From Haliclystus octoradiatus (Eukaryota > Cnidaria > Staurozoa > Stauromedusae > Haliclystidae): a stretch of 64,000 bases of DNA. Of this stretch, positions 30,645 through 41,683 are shown one piece after another. The stretch's first letter is position 1. The number at the start of each line of letters is the position of its first letter. The position numbers and the translations under genes are program-made. Below the pieces are notes generated by a model. The model had not been told where the DNA came from. It saw nothing but the letters and a program-made list of their open reading frames with translations, and did not search any database. The stretch is taken from positions 29,586,561 to 29,650,560 of the forward strand of contig OU744447.1 of NCBI GenBank assembly GCA_916610825.1. The letters run 5' to 3'.

Positions 30645-33239
30645 TTCGGTGAACATGACCAGTTAAAAAGGTCACTTTGTGGAAAATATTTGACGACTAT
30701 GCCGACACTGTCAGTAATCGCTTTTATGACGAAGATGGCTGATGAATCAACAAACACAGGGGACCAGCTACATGATTGGAAAGAGTTATGATGGCTTTGT
30801 TTGAAATATATACTGTTTATCACTATTGATCGAGGATTGTGTTAGTGTGGTTAACGGAGAAGAGAAGAAGTGTGGTTAACGGAGGAGGAGCTTTCTCTAT
30901 CTTTAACACTGCAGAAGAATAGCAACATTTGCTACAAATAAAACAGACATATTTTTATTGCCATTTTAGACTTATACCATGATAATAAAATTACACTGAT
31001 TCTAAAGGTCTGCAAAGCGGCCGTTGTCAAGAAAAGCTATGTCGTCCCTGATAAATATGTATGCTCTGACTGATGTTTTCATTATGCCTTTTTCACTATT
31101 TCCACTCCCATTGCATGCTGAATCCGCTCTAGAATGAACTGCTAATTAATTGTAAATTATGGAGTAAAATTTTTGCCATAGAAACACAAATCTTTTAATT
31201 CTGTCGGCTAAAACTCAAAGTCAAATACTTGAGTATGATTTTTTGTAGGAAATTTTCAGATTACCATATATATATATATATACTATAGCAAATCACTGTA
31301 TACCATACTGTACATGCATACTACGTAAGACATGTCTCGTTGAATATCTGAACGTATCATATCATGGTATATAGTTGCCATAGTCCCGCCCAGGGGTAAC
31401 TTCTGTTGCGCTTTACGGTTCCATTCAACTTAAATAAAAAAAATGGAATAAAGAAATTCAGTAGTAATATGAGAAACATCTTTGGAAGAAAGCAAAGAAT
31501 TTTGGGAGGAAGTAAAACATTGGCCAAAAGTCAAAAAGCATATTAATACCTCAACAAAAGTAAACACTCTAAATGTTTGTTCTGTAATGTTAAAAATGTC
31601 CCTTTTAATATTTGAACCTCCCCCCATTTACAAATAATATGGAATCGTATAACCCCCGGGGCCATATAACTATCTAATCAACATCCAAGAGAAGCGATGA
31701 AGCCATATGTATAATATAATTAAGATTATACTATGATAATACCAATATACAATGTCTAATAAATACTGAAATAGCGAGAATGATTATCATTAATAGAAGC
31801 ATAACTGGAATGCAATTTAAGAAACGCTTTTATGACAATCCTGTCTGACTCATCGGCAACAACAGTTATATTGCTTATAGGACGTATAGAGGACTTATGA
31901 CTACTAAAGAACAAAAGCACATTGTTCTTTCCACGACAATCCCATATCCACAATTGAATACTGGCATTCATAAACATCACGTCTCCCTGCTGAGTTTGTC
32001 GATAAACAATTATACTGCTATATACATACTGTAATTGAGACAATGAAATCAAATCCGTAATTTATGCATTCTTATAGCAAATTAAAAGTTTCCTATACTA
32101 CTTTGTATGCATGTATATTGTAACTTATAATAATTATGGTAATGTATTTCTAAACGTATAAGAGATTAATTAGTAAGTAGCATGTTATAACTTCAATTTT
32201 ATAACAAAAATATTTAATTTATTTGTGTTTGATATAAGGTTAATCAGACTTTATGTACAAGAAGTTATCGAATGATTCATTTTTTATTGCTCTTTTACAT
32301 GCTCTTGGCGATTTGTGGCTTTGAATAATCGACATATTCATTTGTTACTCTCCAAAATTAATACCCAGAGGATAATAATTGAGTATGCAATAAATATTTA
32401 ATAACAAATAGCCCTTAGTTGGATTTTATAATGGAGATTATAAGTGATGGCATTTACAGACGATAGACTTAATCGAGGGGGACAAGCGATGTCATCATTA
32501 AAATATATATTAAATGAAACACTTCTCGAATCACTGTCAAGCCCTGGGCTTGGGTAAATATAATTGTGACTATATAATGGAATAATTAACAAACGTGTGT
32601 GCATTGGTTTGAATCAACATAATTAGAAAACAATTGTCATTATAATTATGTTGTATAATTATGTTATATAATATAGAATTATTTTAAAATGCAATTTGAA
32701 AAAATCTGAAAGATTTGTCGATTTCGTTGTTCAAATTTTTAAAAATCAATATTACTATATCGTCATTAATTATGATTAACTGGTGCTGCTATTGGATATC
32801 CAGTACGGGTTTAAAGATTATAACACAACACTCATAACGCATAAGATGTTTTAATGATAATAAATCATCATCTCCTTTTGTCAGTAAATCTGACATTCTG
32901 TCATCTTAATCTAGCTTTTACGGTTAGTAATAGCCTTTATTAGCGACGTTCTACAATTAATGGCGTTTTCTCAGTATTAAAACCGCGGATTATTGTTTGT
33001 TTGGCGAAACGCTTAATATCCGTCGCATGCAATACTAAACAGGGATATTCGAACGGCGAAAGCCGACAATAGGCACAGGGATAGCCCAGTCTGGTTCACA
33101 ATTACGAAGGCAAGAGTGTAAATATCAACGATACTCATTCATAACTTGTAGTCAAGCCGGCTAGTGATTAACCTCATGCACTGCATAACTGTGTGTTACT
33201 AAGGTTCATTAAAATTCCTAGCAATTATCCTAATACGTT

Positions 33240-33474
33240 ATGGCGATGGCAAAAATTGACCGCCGATTGAGGGGTCAGTCCGTTGGAGATTTTGCAATTC
33301 TACAGAGACAGCATGAATTCAGTATGTCTAAAAGATCAACAAGCACATTATCTGTACCATCTGAACGTGAACTATTAGATTTTAAAAGATGCTTAAGTAT
33401 CGGTGAAGATTGTAGCACTTCTACTTTAAATTTACGATTGGCGGTCGTCGGAGGAGACAGTTCTGGTAAATCAG
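33240..33474 (+). CDS. Ras-like gene 1, exon 1
   Basis: ATG at 33240 (GTTATGG context) to donor GTATGA at 33475, phase 1. Encodes the N-terminal extension and the P-loop up to the Ser of GKS. Confidence 0.88.
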
Positions 33475-36400
33475 GTATGAAAACAATTTGTAAATGTGTG
33501 CAAACTGTATGGATTGGGGTTGGGTATAGACAAGCAGCTTATTAATTGAAAGGAGACCATAAAATTATATATTCAAATTCACTCAATCGACTATATAGTT
33601 CAGACGTTTTCAACCATAATTAACAGAAATAGCGTAACCTCTAGGAATGGTTTTACTTTATTATAGGCTATTATAGAGTGAAGAAATTACAACATCATGC
33701 CTACGATAGATCCTCATTTTGGACCACTTGTTGTGTGTGGGAGGTCTTGGGAATCTGTCATTCACTCTGCATGATAAGAAATAGATTTTAACATGATGCT
33801 GAAAGTACAAAATGTGAAATGGTAGAATATTCTATTCTGTTAAAACATCTTAAAGCAATATTTATCTTGTTTAAAGAAGCCGAAATATGTCGGGAATCGT
33901 TCATGATTTTCACAATTGCTTGGAAATGTTTGTAAATTGACAATGTTAAACAGCCTGTCATGCTAAATTCGTTGGTCTAAATGAAGATTAAAATTATGGT
34001 AAATATCACCAATTATTCAACCTTCTTATGGGACATAGTTTAACTCCTGTCATGTTAAGCTTAACCCCAACAGAGCTGGCGTGGCCTTTGATTTCCTGTA
34101 AAATCATCTAATGCAAAATTTTTAGGAGTCTCTTATTTTGTTATTTTGTATTTAAGTTTGTTATTTTGATGAAAGTCTTGTTTTTGTTAACAATTTGCGT
34201 CATTCTGTCTAAACATTTATTAGTTGACACATCGATTTGTACCGCTTTAAGTCACGAAAAATGTGTCCGCCTTCTGACGTAATTAGTTAATTATCCAATG
34301 TGTCTGTGGTGGAATCATGTCGAGACTGAAGGAACAGAAGGGTCGGAAAGGAGGTGCTCAGGAAAACGTTACTTCATGCCTGCTTTCCGATGTAAACATT
34401 CAACTAACACAATAGAATCAGAAGTGCAAGTGAATTTACAAATCAGTTTTTTGATTTGATATTTATAAAATTAGGCCTTTTGTAAATGTTTTATTTACAC
34501 AGCCTCGTATGCCCTTTTCTGATTGTAGCTCAAAACATTATTTTTGAGCTTTACCAATGACAGTTACAGTTATAATTGATGCCAACATACATAAACATTG
34601 ATTTAAAAACCTTTTCCATGTCAAAGTAAAATTTGGATATTAGATTCCAATAAAACAATACCTTTCGATCTACATAAATCCTATTAGTTTATAATGACCT
34701 TTAATATCTCACTATCGAAATAACTAAGCAACGTGAACGAACAAAAGGCATATATTTGCTAAACTGGCGAATCTGTGCTTTCATTGATAATTAAAACAGC
34801 TTCGATATAAACTTATATTAATGTAGATTGAAAATTTATTATCCCAAAATTTTGATTTTACCTATTTTAGTATTCTTTTGCTTTCGACAGAGCCTACAAG
34901 CCTACATAGCCTATATTAACGTTCTGTTATCGTCCTCTTATATTCGATTGTTTACAACAAACACATATTCAAATTGAATAAATTATATTACAGTGTTATT
35001 GATTGCGAGGCATACTTCATTGTCATACAAAGAACAATGCTATTGCTTCGGTATCAAATGCATTGTATACTCTTGCTCATTGCTGTGCGGCAATCACGTA
35101 ACACGTAGCATCATTTGCTACGATTAAAATATATGTTTGAGATAAATGACAGCTGCGATAGAAGAGACATTTATCTCAATTTTATCGCTGTCATTTATCT
35201 CAAATGTAATAAGTAAGAATTTATTAATTAAAATATATGTAATCACATAAATCGTAATGAAAAGTAATTAGTATCGCCTAACCTAAATACAATACTAGAA
35301 TAATAGCCATTCGCCATTCCCTAATCAATTGTGTTTATGTTGAACTTGCTTTTCAAAGTTGTCCAATATGCATTAGAACAAGCTGCTACTGTATATTGTG
35401 ATAGATCCCTTGATTTTCAGCTATGTTACTAAACCTCATGTTGTAATAAATCTGTAATTCTCATTTACAAAAAAATTGTAAATTGCATTATGGTTGTGCT
35501 TATATTACTATGAAGGTTCGCACGTATAAAAATGAGGCTGGTTGATAGTGGTTTCCAGTTCTCTAAAAGATTATCTTTGTTACCTCGTTTCAGCGTTGAC
35601 CGTTCGATTTTTGACAAAACGATTCATAGGAGAATACGATTCGCACACAGGTATGTAGAAATTCAATATAGCATTCGTTGATTATTCACCATTAAATAGA
35701 TACAATTAATGACCATTGCTTTCATATTTATGTCGTTTTCTTTGATATATTTAGATTCTCATTTTCAACGTGAAATGGTTGTATCCAATTGTCCTTTAGC
35801 TCTTCATGTAAAAGACACGACAAAATCGGTGAGAACATTACATAACACTGAAATTCAGGCAAAGAAGATTTTTACTCATTATTTTGTTCATTAAAAGCAC
35901 AAGAGTGAATTATTTTTGTACCAATATGTTGAATGAGTGGAACTCAATGCGAATTCATAAATTTAAATAAATGTCATCTCATCTGTTTTATTTTTTGTAT
36001 AGGAAAAAATTGACAAATTAGTTGGTTGTAGTATAGTGTTCACACGTAAGCAGCCTCTTCCATAACGTCACAAACTCCCTATTATTCACACATACTTAGT
36101 AACAGCTAGTCTTAATAAGTCATTTTGAACCTATCATTGTTTCGATCGTCCATTAGTTGTCCAAGTGACCAGTACATAGACGTGACGTTTTACTAATTGA
36201 TCTTTTTGTTTACACAGAATTGGCTTCGCAATCCTACGTTATTGATCAATTGGGCATCTGCAATTGTTGTCGTTTACTCGATAACTGACAGGGAAAGTTT
36301 CCGATTGGCTGGGGAAATCTTGAGCGTTATTAATCGAATGAAACCATTAGAGCCCGCGTGTACGCTGCTGCTAGGCAACAAAGATGACCTAGAACATTTG

Positions 36401-36700
36401 CGTGAAGTATCAAGAAAAGAGGGTCGAAAATTAGCCATCCATTATGGCGTACAATATCACGAAGTCTCTGCAGCCGAAGGACTTGATAATGTCGATTTCG
36501 CATTCATGAAAGTACTAAACGAAGCAGCGCTTGTCGAAAGAACGAGGCCAATAACGTCTTGTTCATCTTGTGAAGATGATGATAAATTACTTGCTTTATC
36601 TAGTTGTAATAGTAGCCCAAGAGAGGTTAGGCGTAAACGAAAACGGTCTGTGAAAGAGAGGCTTAATATGATGATGCATAGAGGAAAAGTAATAGCGTAA
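33240..36700 (+). CDS. Ras-like small GTPase, RERG/RASL11/RASL12-type (gene span)
   Basis: Four exons (33240-33474, 35594-35650, 35755-35828, 36218-36700; phases 1,1,0) encode 282 residues. A Ser/Thr-rich N-terminal extension of about 63 residues precedes the G domain. P-loop GGDSSGKS is at 71-78, then ALTVRFLTKRFIGEYDSHT, which closely recalls the RASL11/12 switch I lead-in. NKDD (176-179) and EVSAAEG (204-210) are the guanine-binding motifs. The switch II motif is DTTKS (118-122): the invariant Gly and catalytic Gln are replaced, and the switch I Thr position is His. GTP hydrolysis is therefore probably altered. The basic C-terminus (RRKRKRSVKERL) lacks a CAAX box, as in RERG/RASL proteins. 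Likely a cytosolic or nuclear regulator. Poly(A) signal AATAAA at 36,872. A paralogue with the same exon plan lies on the opposite strand at 41,171-48,084. Confidence 0.9.
35136..35204. repeat. Hairpin-forming inverted repeat in intron 1 of Ras-like gene 1
   Basis: TTTGAGATAAATGACAGC (left) and GCTGTCATTTATCTCAAA (right) are exact inverses, extended by CGATA/TATCG. The loop carries another GAGACATTTATCTC. About 69 bp in all. Confidence 0.8.
35594..35650 (+). CDS. Ras-like gene 1, exon 2 (switch I lead-in)
   Basis: Acceptor CTCGTTTCAG, 57 bp, donor GTATGT. Encodes ALTVRFLTKRFIGEYDSHT. Too short to appear as a free ORF. Same length and phase as exon 2 of the paralogue at 44,796-44,852. Confidence 0.92.
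35755..35828 (+). CDS. Ras-like gene 1, exon 3 (switch II)
   Basis: Acceptor TTTGATATATTTAG, 74 bp, donor GTGAGA. Encodes DSHFQREMVVSNCPLALHV and then KDTTKS, the aberrant switch II motif. Confidence 0.88.
36218..36700 (+). CDS. Ras-like gene 1, exon 4
   Basis: Acceptor TTGTTTACACAG, phase 0. It begins NWLRNPTLLINWASAIVVVY, contains NKDD and EVSAA, and ends with the basic tail and TAA. Confidence 0.92.
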   Translation, partial: NWLRNPTLLINWASAIVVVYSITDRESFRLAGEILSVINRMKPLEPACTLLLGNKDDLEHLREVSRKEGRKLAIHYGVQYHEVSAAEGLDNVDFAFMKVLNEAALVERTRPITSCSSCEDDDKLLALSSCNSSPREVRRKRKRSVKERLNMMMHRGKVIA

Positions 36701-36780
36701 GAAACGAAATGTAACACAATATCATAAGGCCTTAATCTGCTGGTCAGTGAAAGGGTCCTATAAACGCTTTGTAAATTATA

Positions 36781-36838
36781 TAATAATAATAATAATAATA
36801 ATATGTTATATAGAATTTTATATATATATATATATATT
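36781..36838. repeat. (AAT)n and (AT)n microsatellites
   Basis: About seven ATA/AAT units followed, after a short gap, by about nine TA units in the 3' UTR of Ras-like gene 1. Confidence 0.85.
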
Positions 36839-36871
36839 TGACTCATTTTGAAGCATTGCCAATACTTTGAT

Positions 36872-36877
36872 AATAAA
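36872..36877 (+). terminator. Poly(A) signal of Ras-like gene 1
   Basis: AATAAA about 170 bp after the stop codon. First canonical signal downstream. Confidence 0.6.
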
Positions 36878-36900
36878 ATCATAAATTTTATGGACAGTTA

Positions 36901-38795
36901 CCCATCTGCATTTCTCGGAATTGACATATGCTAGGTTCACATGTGACTTAAACATTCAACATTTTCTGACATGCAGCCTGTACTGCCGGTTGACTTCTTT
37001 TTGGCGGCTTCAGTATTGTACAAATTATCGATAGATACGGGACGCTTCAGTTACGAGAGCTAATTATTAAACTAATTATTAAACGTCCAGTATTATTAGG
37101 GAACGCAACAGGAAACTAGGGCTGGGTGGAACGATGCTAGATTGGTAGTTTCATACATCGGCTGTACGGGGACGTGTAGTTTCTCTTAGCGAAAAGAGCC
37201 ACTCTCTAGACATAGAAGAGTGGTACGGGTGCCATCGGTACGGCGACACCGTCTACATTACTTACTTTACTTCTGTGAAATTTGCCCTGTCCTAGTCTCG
37301 TTTTCTCAAAATCTATTTTATGACGACTTAAATTTGATATATTGGTAAGTGTTTGACGCTTACCAACCATCAAAACTTCGCAAATCAAAAGTAAGCGGGA
37401 TTTGGAGCCAGTCAAACATCGGAGGAACTCTCTCTTTATCAAGGCTAAATATGAAATAGTTTGCAATTACAGAAATAATTAATGTAGGTCATAATTGTAA
37501 TAGTCATGTGAGACGTGGGAATAGTAATCTGCATAATTGATAGTAAGCTATATATCGAATGCAAAACAGGCAGTGAACTTTATTATGAAGTGTAATCTGG
37601 GCGGCAGAGTTTGAGAAATATAATACAATTCGATCTAAACTAAAATCATGCAAATAAATGTAAATTTATGCAAACGAGGATGACTGAGTACATCAAATTG
37701 ACGTATTTTGTTGAGTTCGAATAATCAAAGTTTATTGAATGTTTTATGAACGGAAAAGAAGGCTGTTGCTGGAATGACACTATAGACGTCACATTTTGCA
37801 GCCTTCGTGTAGATTAAATAATGCTACATTTGAGTCATCAAAGTCCATCAAACTCGCTGTTAGTTCTTCGTAATTCGTAAAATATAACTTTTCTGCTAAC
37901 ATATGTAGCCTAGATATAAGAATTCTACATACCATAAATACACTTTCTAAGTCATAAATGCTTGGTATTTTATTTAAATAAGCAAAGGTTAGTTGGGTTT
38001 CAATGCTTCAAAACATCGCAAATCATGACATTTTTTCATTCTAAATTTCATAGTCCATGTATATGTTACGATGTACGTAATTTTTCACTATAACAAAACA
38101 ATGTTAAACTCTTTCCAATTCAAACTGCATATTAATCTCCAGTTTAGCTTAGCTTGTTTTGCTTTCACTGTAGTTTATCAAATGCTTTCAATCTATGTTT
38201 CAAAATTCATAAACATTTCGGTTCCAATTTTACGGTCATCCACGATCAAAGTTGGTGCAGCTTCTCTTTAAATAAAGCTTCATCACTCCAAAATCGAGAG
38301 AAAATATTTTCCACACATCGAATAATATCCCTCCAAATACTAAATATTGGACATTTCAATTAAATAGGTAGCTTAAAATGTGTATTATGAGATCAAATAA
38401 GCATGACCTTCTCGTACAACAACAAGGCGCGAAAGGACGTTTGCTCGAAAAAGTGCAAACTGAGTCCCGCATCTGGGTCACGTGATCAGAAAATTGAAGA
38501 ATTAGCCGATTTAGTCTATTGAGATCAAATTTCTCAGTGCAAACTATGAAATAAGGCGAGTCAATAGGTCTCTGTGCAAATCTTGTATTTTGCCGGTTTC
38601 AATATTATGTATGCAATCACATATTTTTGGTAAACACGAAAGCCGTAAACTCGTGCTGTGAATGATTGTAGTAAAATTAAACACATACTTGCTAAACGGT
38701 TGAGTTCGAAAGCCGCTGAGAAGACTGATACTTTACTTGTTGTTTGTTCATCAACCATCGGTTTGAATATCATAAAGGCCGTTTGTTTTTTTAAC
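36901..38795. other. Intergenic region between Ras-like gene 1 and the LicD-family gene
   Basis: No gene recognised. At about 37,152-37,180 it contains CATACATCGGCTGTACGGGG, close to a sequence at 44,214-44,242. The promoter of the LicD-family gene should be near the right end. Confidence 0.35.
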
Positions 38796-38797
38796 AG
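38796..38797 (+). promoter_or_regulatory. Splice acceptor 12 nt upstream of the LicD-family start codon
   Basis: GTTTGTTTTTTTAACAG is a strong pyrimidine tract plus AG. Only 12 nt separate it from the ATG. It marks either a 5'UTR intron or a spliced-leader trans-splice site. Confidence 0.5.
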
Positions 38798-38809
38798 TTA
38801 TATTTCAAC

Positions 38810-39206
38810 ATGTTATCCATAGAACGAATACGAAAGCGTGTTTTATTTCTTATGCTTATCATAGCTTCAATTACCTTCATGATATCCGTGGCACGAAGTA
38901 GTTACAGCACTTTCTATCAATGGTCAATTTCACCCGTCGAACATTGTAGTGAAAGATATTTAACAACGCTGAATGGAACATTAATACCATTTTATAAGCC
39001 GCGGATGAAAAAGAAAACACTCTCAGAACGACTTAAAAATTGCGGATATAACGGAGGATCCAAATTGGTTTGCCCAAATGTAAAATCAGAGGGTGAAACC
39101 GTTGTGAGACAAATGCAACTATCATACGGAAGATTATTACGGATATTCCATTTAATGTCGGAAAAACACGGATTTCAGTATTGGCTATGGGGAGGAGCGT
39201 TAATAG
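38810..39206 (+). CDS. LicD-family gene, exon 1
   Basis: ATG at 38810 to donor GTAAAT at 39207, phase 1. Covers the membrane anchor, luminal stem and the first half of the GG-x-LIG motif. Confidence 0.88.
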
Positions 39207-40234
39207 GTAAATAAACAATGCCAGCTGAAACCGGAGAATACTGTAAATCATGAACAGAAATTGGGATTCCAAGAAACTGTATCACCTTGGTGATGGCTGA
39301 TGCCCACGAGGGAGAGGATAATTTAGTAATTTGTTCCGCCATTTAAGGACATATTTGAAATTCTATTGAAATTCAATTCGCACTGTATATATATAGGGTA
39401 AGATCGAATAACCTTTGAATATAAAGAATTTCTACAGTCAAACCTGTTATAACAGTCACCTCTATAAAGCAACCACCTGTCTATAGTGGTCACTCTTGGT
39501 ATGTCTAAAATACCATGTTCTATTGAATAAACCCTGCATATGAAGGCCACCTGAATGTAGAGGTCAATTTATCTCCATCTCATACCTGGCTGAAATATAT
39601 ACTGTATTTCACTGTATTATAATCTAGCAGATTAGACGAAGATATTTCTATTTTTGCAGGCTCTAAAAGAAATGAAAAATTCATAGCATGGGATGAAGAC
39701 GGTGATGTCAATATGCTACGAAAAGATTATGAAATATTTATAAATAAAGCAAGTGCAGATTTTCCCTCTGACATATCACTGCAAAGAAATGGCACAGATA
39801 AAGAATTTAGCAAACAGAAGTACATTTTAATTCCAGCTAAAATAAGAGATTTAAGTACCTGTTATTTATATTGTACTCATTTCAAATGTCGACATAACGA
39901 TGGTTACCAGATTGATATCAGAGTGTTCGATGAAATCAAAACAGGAACGATCTCTAATATATACAAAGTCTTAACCTTTCAATTGAATGATATATTTCCA
40001 TTAAAAGAGACAATGTTAGAAGGCTATCAATTCATGTCTGCAAATAGAGATGATTATTTGCTATCAAAACACTACGGCAACTATTTTGCCTTACCAGAGG
40101 CTAAGAAACAGTACACTTACTTTATTGGTACTCCATGGTATTCTTGTGAAGATGTGAGTAGGTTCAATAAAACATATCAGAAATATTTACTAAGTACGAC
40201 AATAATGGGTAATTGCTTACGACGTACTGGTTAG
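38810..40234 (+). CDS. LicD-family / fukutin-related type II membrane transferase (gene span)
   Basis: Two exons (38810-39206 and 39660-40234, joined in phase 1) encode 323 residues. The N-terminus is short and basic, followed by one membrane segment (VLFLMLIIASITFMISVA, about 11-28). This type II topology fits a Golgi or ER luminal enzyme. The LicD signature is clear: YWLWGGALIGSKR across the splice junction (124-136) followed by WDEDGDVNM with D144, D146 and D148, the metal-binding acidic cluster. D218 lies in GYQIDIRVF, a second conserved acidic site. Human FKRP and fukutin, of the same family, transfer ribitol phosphate onto alpha-dystroglycan; bacterial LicD transfers phosphocholine. The donor and acceptor here are unknown. 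It is shorter than FKRP (about 495 residues), mainly in the stem. It lies between two convergent Ras-like genes. Confidence 0.9.
39435..39614 (+). mobile_element. 180-bp pogo/mariner-like MITE, copy 2 (intron of LicD-family gene)
   Basis: Starts CAGTCAAACCTGTTATAAC and ends with TGTATTTCACTG. Flanked on both sides by TA (39433-39434 and 39615-39616), the target of Tc1/mariner-type elements. Contains CTATAGTGGTCAC blocks shared with the other copies. Confidence 0.85.
39660..40234 (+). CDS. LicD-family gene, exon 2
   Basis: Acceptor TTTTTGCAG at 39659. It continues Gly-Ser-Lys-Arg and the DEDGD cluster and ends at TAG after NCLRRTG. Confidence 0.92.
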
Positions 40235-40465
40235 ACATCTAATTAATTATTCGATGAGTTGATATATAATGAAATATATATAAAGGAAAAATAGCTTCTT
40301 CTGTTCAATAGTTTATCCATGTTCCTTATCCAATAGGATCTACCGGGAGATATATTTTTATTTCCTATGTTCCTCTATTTAGCCTTGTCTCAATTTCCAA
40401 ATGGAATGCAGCAGTCTTTATTTTATATATCTGATCAAAGCTTATACTAGCCTGCTCGCAGACTC

Positions 40466-40534
40466 ACTGTCAAAATGTAATCTTGGTAAACAGTAGACTA
40501 CTGTTTACAATTACAAAGATTACATTTTGACAGT
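40466..40534. repeat. Long hairpin 3' of the LicD-family gene
   Basis: ACTGTCAAAATGTAATCTT and AAGATTACATTTTGACAGT are exact inverses. The inner part GTAAACAGTAG/CTACTGTTTAC also pairs, with a six- to seven-base bulge on one side. Total about 30 paired bases around a tiny loop. Confidence 0.85.
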
Positions 40535-41170
40535 ATGTAATTTTGGTCACAAACCAAAAGACACAGTAATACGGTACAAATCTGATCACGAATGGATTCC
40601 TCCGCCCAAGCACATGTTGAAATCGTGAGCATTATTTTTGCAGTATCTGCTATATCTATTGAAAGCAATAACAGTATACCTCTAAAACTTCAAATTGAAC
40701 GATATATGTTTTGTATTGCTACCTCTCAAAATTGCCCGAATTTGATCCCCACACCCCCGGGATTTAAAGGCCGTGGATGGACCTCGCAGTGGATTGGAGT
40801 GACATAAGTTTATGTATGTATTATAGCCTATCGAAGCAGAAGCCACAACGATATAAATTCACCGAGAGATAATTTCACATCATGTATTCACAAGTATTAA
40901 TATTCTTTATTTAAAATGATCATAGTTATTTTAATATATACGTTGTCCTATTTACAAAGAAAATAATTATTAAATCTCTGATATTCCCGCCAACAAGCTT
41001 ATGCTACGAGTGGTAGCTTTTATCGTATTGGACGTACTATTGATTATTAAAGTCTATACACCTATACATTGTTTATAATCATTATAGAATACTCCTATCT
41101 ACTCTATTAGTATTATCAGAAATCTGCATCTAAGCGGAGGTGCTCACATACTGACGTAATAACAATCTAA
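40535..41170. other. Interval between the LicD-family gene and Ras-like gene 2
   Basis: Contains the probable 3' UTR of Ras-like gene 2 with its poly(A) signal (40,916-40,921, minus). A short plus-strand ORF (40,592-40,807) has no protein-like features. Confidence 0.4.
40916..40921 (-). terminator. Poly(A) signal of Ras-like gene 2
   Basis: AATAAA on the minus strand about 250 bp after the stop codon of the minus-strand Ras-like gene. Confidence 0.55.
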
Positions 41171-41683
41171 CTACAAAGTATCTGACCTCCTTTTGAAGAT
41201 TACTTGCGAAAGTTTTCTTCGAACTGATCCTTTTCTTTCGGGGCGTTTGTTTGATCTGGATCTTTGTTTCCCTGTTGGGGTTGGGGAGCGGGGAGCTTCA
41301 TCGTCTGTATTAACATTTAAAAGCGCCCCTTGCTTGTTGTTATTGTTTGGATCCAATCGATTGCCTTTCATATAAGCTTCGATTAAAACCTCACTTAGTG
41401 GTAAACAAACATTTTCAAAGTCTATTGAGGCAGAAACCTCGTAAAATCCTATTGAATACTTTTGTGCTAGTTCTTGGCCTTCTGACGAAGTTACTTCACG
41501 GCTATGCGTCAAATCTTTTTTATTGCCTAGTAAAACGGCAGACGTCGAAGAAGTTCTATCAATTTGTCGAATATCATCTAATAAATCTTCTGCTGCTTGG
41601 AAACTTTTCCGATCATCTACAGAATACACAATGGCCAATGCATGTGCCCAACTCATGAATGTGTCAGGTTCGTTTACGCAAAA
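41171..41683 (-). CDS. Ras-like gene 2, exon 4
   Basis: Acceptor TTTTTGTTTCAG at 41684, phase 0. From FCVNEPDTFMSWAHALAIVY through NKKD to the basic tail and stop. The weakest region for homology is the Asn/Pro-rich tail. Confidence 0.92.
   Translation of the reverse strand, partial: FCVNEPDTFMSWAHALAIVYSVDDRKSFQAAEDLLDDIRQIDRTSSTSAVLLGNKKDLTHSREVTSSEGQELAQKYSIGFYEVSASIDFENVCLPLSEVLIEAYMKGNRLDPNNNNKQGALLNVNTDDEAPRSPTPTGKQRSRSNKRPERKGSVRRKLSQVIFKRRSDTL

Larger units (their letters stand above)
28234..33239. other. Gene-poor interval
   Basis: No coding gene recognised. It contains a short fold-back near 30,070-30,140, a large fold-back element (30,262-30,644) and a (TA)n run near 31,268. The last few hundred bases should hold the promoter of the Ras-like gene at 33,240; no clear core element seen. 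Confidence 0.4.
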
